Shown one piece after another: positions 24,765 through 28,037 of a stretch of DNA of 28,037 nucleotides. The translations under genes were made by a program, and so were the position numbers. Each line of letters opens with the position of its first letter. The stretch's first letter is position 1. Location: positions 1-28,037 of IMG/VR virus record IMGVR_UViG_3300032241_000303; one strand, written 5' to 3'. Under the pieces are notes generated by a model. The model did no database searches. It worked only from the letters and a program-made list of their open reading frames with translations, and was not told the DNA's origin. This DNA is from a virus.

Positions 24765-26012
24765 ATGTCAAAAAGATTCAATCTGTCAGAAGCCGCTAAA
24801 GCAATTTTGGGTGAAGGTTCTAAAGAAACCTTTGACGCAAACATTGCGGCAAAACGTGGCCAACGTGGTCAAGATCACCACAAAAAAGGTGAAGTTGGTG
24901 ACGACAAGTTGCCAGCATCAGTTGCTTATGGCGAAAAAGATGCAGGTATTGTTGGTCACTCACCAGAAGTTAACGATGAAGAATTGCCTGATTACCTAAA
25001 AGGTACTCCAAGTGCAACTCCTCCTGGTGCAACTCCACCAGTTGGTTCAGAAAAAGATGGTGTTGGTTATTCTAAACCAAAAAATCAACCACAAGAAACA
25101 ATGGGTCGTAAAGACATTATGCACCCAACAACTCACACAGCTAACCACATTGACCAAATTCGTGACCGTATTGCAGGTAAATTGCCAGCAAACACATTCG
25201 GCATGAACAAAGGTTCTACATTCCAACATTTTGATGGTGACCACACAGCTGGTTCACAAGCACAACACGTTAACATGGAAGCATTGGACATGTCTGATGA
25301 CGTTCGTGCATTGTTGGCCGGTGAAAACCTATCAGAAGAATTCGCAGCTAAAGCTACTACAATTTTTGAAGCAGCAGTTTCTGCTCGTGTTCAATCTATC
25401 GCTGAACAAGTTGAACAACAATTGGTTGAACAATTTGATTCCGCTATCGAACAAGTTAAAGAAGATTTGGCATCCAAAGTTGATGACTATCTAAACTACA
25501 TGGCAGAAGAATGGATGAAAGAAAACGAATTGGCCGTAGAATCTGGTCTACGTGCTGAAATCGCAGAAGACTTTATTGGTGCTCTACGTAACGTATTCGT
25601 TGAACACTACATCGATATTCCTGAAGACAAAGTTGATGTTGTTTCTGAAATGGCAGAAAAAGTTTCCGATTTGGAAGCACAACTAAACGAACAAATCAAC
25701 CGTGGTGTTGAATTGTCTAAAGAATTAAACGAACATAAAAAAACCGAGGCAATCTACGCAGTGTGTGAAGGCCTATCGCAAACTCAAGTAGAAAAATTAA
25801 AAACACTCGCAGAGGGTGTGGATTTTACTACTGAAGAAGAATTTGCGGCAAAGTTGTCAACATTGGTTGAATCATACTTCCAAGTTGACGTAAAAATTGC
25901 AGACAATTCTGCTTTAGATGATGAAGTCCACATTGAAGAAGAAAAACAAACTACCAAGTCTGTTGATCCTTTGATGGAACAAGTCGTTAGCGTTCTTAAT
26001 AAAAGAATGTAA
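24765..26012 (+). CDS. gp22: Prohead scaffold core protein
   Basis: A 415-residue, acidic, mostly helical protein; T4 gp22 is 269. The N-terminus KRFNLSEAAKAILGEGSKE and residues 50-110 (VAYGEKDAGIVGHSPE, a Pro/Thr-rich ATPPGATPPVG) are typical of cyanophage-type gp22. Residues about 195-345 are strongly coiled-coil-like (VEQQLVEQFDSAIEQVKEDL, VVSEMAEKVSDLEAQLNEQI). The protein forms the inner scaffold and is cut to peptides by gp21. It has its own perfect late promoter and ribosome site. Confidence 0.9.
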   Translation: MSKRFNLSEAAKAILGEGSKETFDANIAAKRGQRGQDHHKKGEVGDDKLPASVAYGEKDAGIVGHSPEVNDEELPDYLKGTPSATPPGATPPVGSEKDGVGYSKPKNQPQETMGRKDIMHPTTHTANHIDQIRDRIAGKLPANTFGMNKGSTFQHFDGDHTAGSQAQHVNMEALDMSDDVRALLAGENLSEEFAAKATTIFEAAVSARVQSIAEQVEQQLVEQFDSAIEQVKEDLASKVDDYLNYMAEEWMKENELAVESGLRAEIAEDFIGALRNVFVEHYIDIPEDKVDVVSEMAEKVSDLEAQLNEQINRGVELSKELNEHKKTEAIYAVCEGLSQTQVEKLKTLAEGVDFTTEEEFAAKLSTLVESYFQVDVKIADNSALDDEVHIEEEKQTTKSVDPLMEQVVSVLNKRM

Positions 26013-26014
26013 AT

Positions 26015-26022
26015 TATAAATA
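26015..26022 (+). promoter_or_regulatory. T4-type late promoter upstream of gp23
   Basis: A second perfect TATAAATA, 35 bases before the gp23 ATG, with AGGAG at 26044-26048. It fits strong late expression of the most abundant virion protein. Confidence 0.78.
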
Positions 26023-26056
26023 AAAAATAAGTTTCACAAAAATAGGAGACATTCAC

Positions 26057-27406
26057 ATGTTTATGACAGAAGAACTACAAAAGAAATGGGCACCAGTTTT
26101 GGAACATCCAGAACTAGAATCCATTAAAGATCCGTACAAACGTGCGGTCACAACAATGGTCTTGGAAAACCAACAAAAGGCAATGCAACAAGACCGTATG
26201 GCCTTGATGGAAACTTCTTCCGATCCAGGTCCAACAAACGTTACAGGTTCTGGTATCAGCAACTTCGACCCAATCTTGATTAGCTTGGTTCGCCGTTCTT
26301 TGCCTAACTTGATTGCTTATGACGTTGCAGGCGTTCAGCCAATGACTGGTCCTACAGGCCTAATCTTCGCAATGCGTGCTCGTTACAGCAACCAAACAGG
26401 TTCAGAAGCTTTCTACAACGAAGCTAACACAATCTTCTCTGGTAACACTTCTGCTGCTAACTACGGTACTGGTTACACATACGGTTTCCAAGGTACAGTT
26501 ACTTCAGACACAACAGCAAACACACAAACCGCAGTTTCTGCTGCTAACACCGTTACAACCGGTACTGCAATGGCAACAAGCATTGCTGAATATTTGGGTT
26601 CTGACGCTAACGCAGTGTTCCAACAAATGGCATTCTCTATCGAGAAAGTTACTGTTACTGCTGCTTCACGTGCATTGAAAGCTGAGTATTCTCTAGAATT
26701 GGCACAAGACTTGAAAGCAATTCACGGTCTTGACGCTGAAACAGAATTGTCTAACATTCTGTCTACAGAAATTCTTGCTGAAATTAACCGAGAAGTTATC
26801 CGTACAATCTATACAACTGCTAAGATTGGTGCTCAATACGGTACTACTACCGCTGGTTACTTCGACTTGGATACTGACTCTAACGGTCGTTGGTCTGTTG
26901 AACGTTTCAAAGGTTTGATTTTCCAAATCGAACGTGATGCTAACGTTATTGCAAAACAAACTCGTAGAGGCAAAGGTAACGTTCTGATCGTTTCTTCAGA
27001 CGTTGCATCTGCTATGGCTATGGCTGGCGTGTTGTCTTACACTCCATCTCTACAATCTGACCTACAAGTTGACGATACAGGCAATACATTTGCTGGTATG
27101 TTGCACGGTCGTATCAAAGTGTACATCGATCCATATTATGGCGGTTACACATCTAACCAAGAATTGGTTACTGTTGGTTATAAGGGTTCTTCTCCTTATG
27201 ACGCTGGTCTATTCTACTGCCCATACGTTCCTCTACAAATGGTTCGTGCAGTTGACCAGTTCACATTCCAACCAAAAATTGGTTTCAAGACTCGTTACGG
27301 CATGGTTGCAAACCCATTTGCAGAAGGCCTAACAGCAGGTAACGGACGTCTAGATGCACAAACTAACGTTTACTACCGTTTGTTTGCCGTGAAAAACTTG
27401 ATGTAA
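26057..27406 (+). CDS. gp23: Major capsid protein
   Basis: A 449-residue HK97-fold capsid protein of the T4 gp23 family (T4: 521 residues). Clear blocks are EELQKKWAPVLEHPEL, SDPGPTNVTGSGISNFDPIL, VRRSLPNLIAYDVAGVQPMT, MRARY, EYSLELAQDLKAIHGLDAE, the middle GRWSVERFKGLIFQIERDAN, and KTRYGMVANPF. A probable gp21 site is LME before Thr 53, which would release an N-terminal delta peptide of about 52 residues, as in T4 (65 residues). The gene has its own late promoter and is followed by a strong terminator. Confidence 0.97.
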   Translation: MFMTEELQKKWAPVLEHPELESIKDPYKRAVTTMVLENQQKAMQQDRMALMETSSDPGPTNVTGSGISNFDPILISLVRRSLPNLIAYDVAGVQPMTGPTGLIFAMRARYSNQTGSEAFYNEANTIFSGNTSAANYGTGYTYGFQGTVTSDTTANTQTAVSAANTVTTGTAMATSIAEYLGSDANAVFQQMAFSIEKVTVTAASRALKAEYSLELAQDLKAIHGLDAETELSNILSTEILAEINREVIRTIYTTAKIGAQYGTTTAGYFDLDTDSNGRWSVERFKGLIFQIERDANVIAKQTRRGKGNVLIVSSDVASAMAMAGVLSYTPSLQSDLQVDDTGNTFAGMLHGRIKVYIDPYYGGYTSNQELVTVGYKGSSPYDAGLFYCPYVPLQMVRAVDQFTFQPKIGFKTRYGMVANPFAEGLTAGNGRLDAQTNVYYRLFAVKNLM

Positions 27407-27413
27407 TCAAGAA

Positions 27414-27460
27414 ACCACCGAAGAGTGGTACTTAAAAGGGACCTTCGGGTCCCTTTTTTT
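27414..27460 (+). terminator. Strong intrinsic terminator after gp23, with a preceding small hairpin
   Basis: Stem AAAAGGGACC (27434-27443) and GGTCCCTTTT (27448-27457) closes a C(TTCG)G tetraloop and runs into seven Ts at 27454-27460. A smaller inverted repeat, ACCAC/GTGGT (27414-27418 and 27425-27429), lies just upstream and might protect the 3' end or help release. Confidence 0.93.
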
Positions 27461-27490
27461 GGCTGTAATATATTGGAAATAATCATCTTA

Positions 27491-27498
27491 ACTAAATA
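27491..27498 (+). promoter_or_regulatory. Weak late-promoter-like box upstream of the last gene
   Basis: ACTAAATA matches TATAAATA in six of eight positions. It sits between the gp23 terminator and the last gene, where a new promoter is expected. The gene's ATG is 41 bases downstream. Confidence 0.35.
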
Positions 27499-27539
27499 GT
27501 TGTATATGGATTTTTCATACATTTTATAAAGGAGTTATT

Positions 27540-28037
27540 ATGTCCACAGTAGTTGTTACCGTAGTCACACAATCACAACAGTTTCCTGCTGGCACAGAAG
27601 CCGCAGGTATCAAGGTTTCATTGGGTGGTTTCCCAGACCAAACATTGACTGCGGCACCATACGTTGCAGAGTTTGCAGACGTTGGTCCAGGCGAATTTGC
27701 AATCACTGCACAAGCAGTTGACAAAGAAGGAACTGCATTAGGGACATCAGTTACTGGTTCAGTAACAATTGCCGCTCCAGCACCTGCACCAGAAACAGCA
27801 CCTGCTCCAGCGGCAGACGCAGCTGCAGCAGTTGTTGCAGCAGCAACACCAGAAGCTGCACAAGCAGCAGTTGAAGCAGTAGTTGCCGCATCTCCAGCAG
27901 CAGCTGATCCTGCCGCAGCAGCAGTTGTTACCGCCGTAGCAACAGCACAAGCCGCAGCACCAGCAATTGAAGAACCAACAGCAGCCGCAGCAGTTACTGC
28001 CGCAGTTGCAGCGGTTGCATCAGCACCAGCAGAAACA
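27540..28037 (+). CDS. Ala/Pro-rich protein with Ig-like N-terminus (3' end outside window)
   Basis: Open from ATG 27540 to the window end (166 codons, no stop), so it is truncated on the right. AAAGGAG at 27528-27534 is a strong ribosome site. Residues 1 to about 78 alternate in a pattern like an Ig or Fn3-type beta sandwich (AGIKVSLGGFPDQTL, FADVGPGEFAITAQAVD, GSVTIA). Residues 79-166 are almost entirely Ala, Val, Pro, Thr and Glu (APAPAPETAPAPAADAAAAV), a low-complexity linker or stalk. Position right after gp23 and the Ig-like start suggest a head decoration or other virion surface protein, comparable in idea to T4 Hoc, but I see no direct similarity to Hoc. Confidence 0.7.
   Translation, partial: MSTVVVTVVTQSQQFPAGTEAAGIKVSLGGFPDQTLTAAPYVAEFADVGPGEFAITAQAVDKEGTALGTSVTGSVTIAAPAPAPETAPAPAADAAAAVVAAATPEAAQAAVEAVVAASPAAADPAAAAVVTAVATAQAAAPAIEEPTAAAAVTAAVAAVASAPAET

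Noticed and set aside
1-28037. tRNA genes, integrase, toxin-antitoxin or anti-CRISPR loci
   Set aside because: I looked through gaps and small frames and saw none. All gaps are under about 140 bases and are explained by promoters, ribosome sites and terminators.

Overview
This window is part of the late (virion structure) region of a T4-like contractile-tailed phage (T4 superfamily, class Caudoviricetes). The main evidence is an uninterrupted run in T4 order: gp13, gp14, gp15, gp16, gp17, gp18, gp19, gp20, a gp67-like core protein, a small protein in the gp68 position, two extra paralogues, gp21, gp22 and gp23. All genes are on the + strand, packed with overlaps or short gaps, AT-rich, and served by T4-type late promoters (TATAAATA and variants). 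The neck proteins and the fibre-type C-terminus at the left edge resemble those of marine or freshwater cyanophage/pelagiphage-type T4-like viruses from memory. The host cannot be fixed from sequence alone. No tRNA, integrase or other lysogeny function is visible.

Left part (1-8152), adhesion region: the end of a fibre-type structural protein, a free-standing HNH endonuclease, then three tandem paralogous fibres. Each fibre has a conserved 35-residue N-terminal cap, a Gly-X-Y collagen-like shaft of about 605 residues, a 30-35 residue linker, and a C-terminal self-cleaving S74 chaperone domain with an intact Ser/Lys pair.

Middle part (8160-12669), probable fibre-modification cassette: a 2OG-Fe(II) oxygenase, a glycosyltransferase fused to a second 2OG-Fe(II) oxygenase, a third 2OG-Fe(II) oxygenase, an 81-residue orphan, and a glycosyltransferase fused to a class I methyltransferase. 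It sits directly downstream of the collagen-like fibres. I infer that it hydroxylates, glycosylates and perhaps methylates them, a phage analogue of collagen maturation. This is the most interesting system here. The shafts almost lack lysine, so proline hydroxylation and Thr/Ser (or hydroxyproline) glycosylation are likelier than hydroxylysine chemistry.

Right part (12701-28037), head, neck and tail core: neck proteins gp13 and gp14 with a second HNH endonuclease between them, sheath stabiliser gp15, terminase gp16/gp17, sheath gp18, tube gp19, an intrinsic terminator, portal gp20, an unusually His/Met-rich gp67-like core protein, a small gp68-position protein, a tandem pair of unknown probable virion proteins, protease gp21, scaffold gp22 and major capsid protein gp23. 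A strong intrinsic terminator follows gp23. The window ends inside an Ala/Pro-rich protein with an Ig-like N-terminus.

No stretch longer than about 140 bases lacks a gene.
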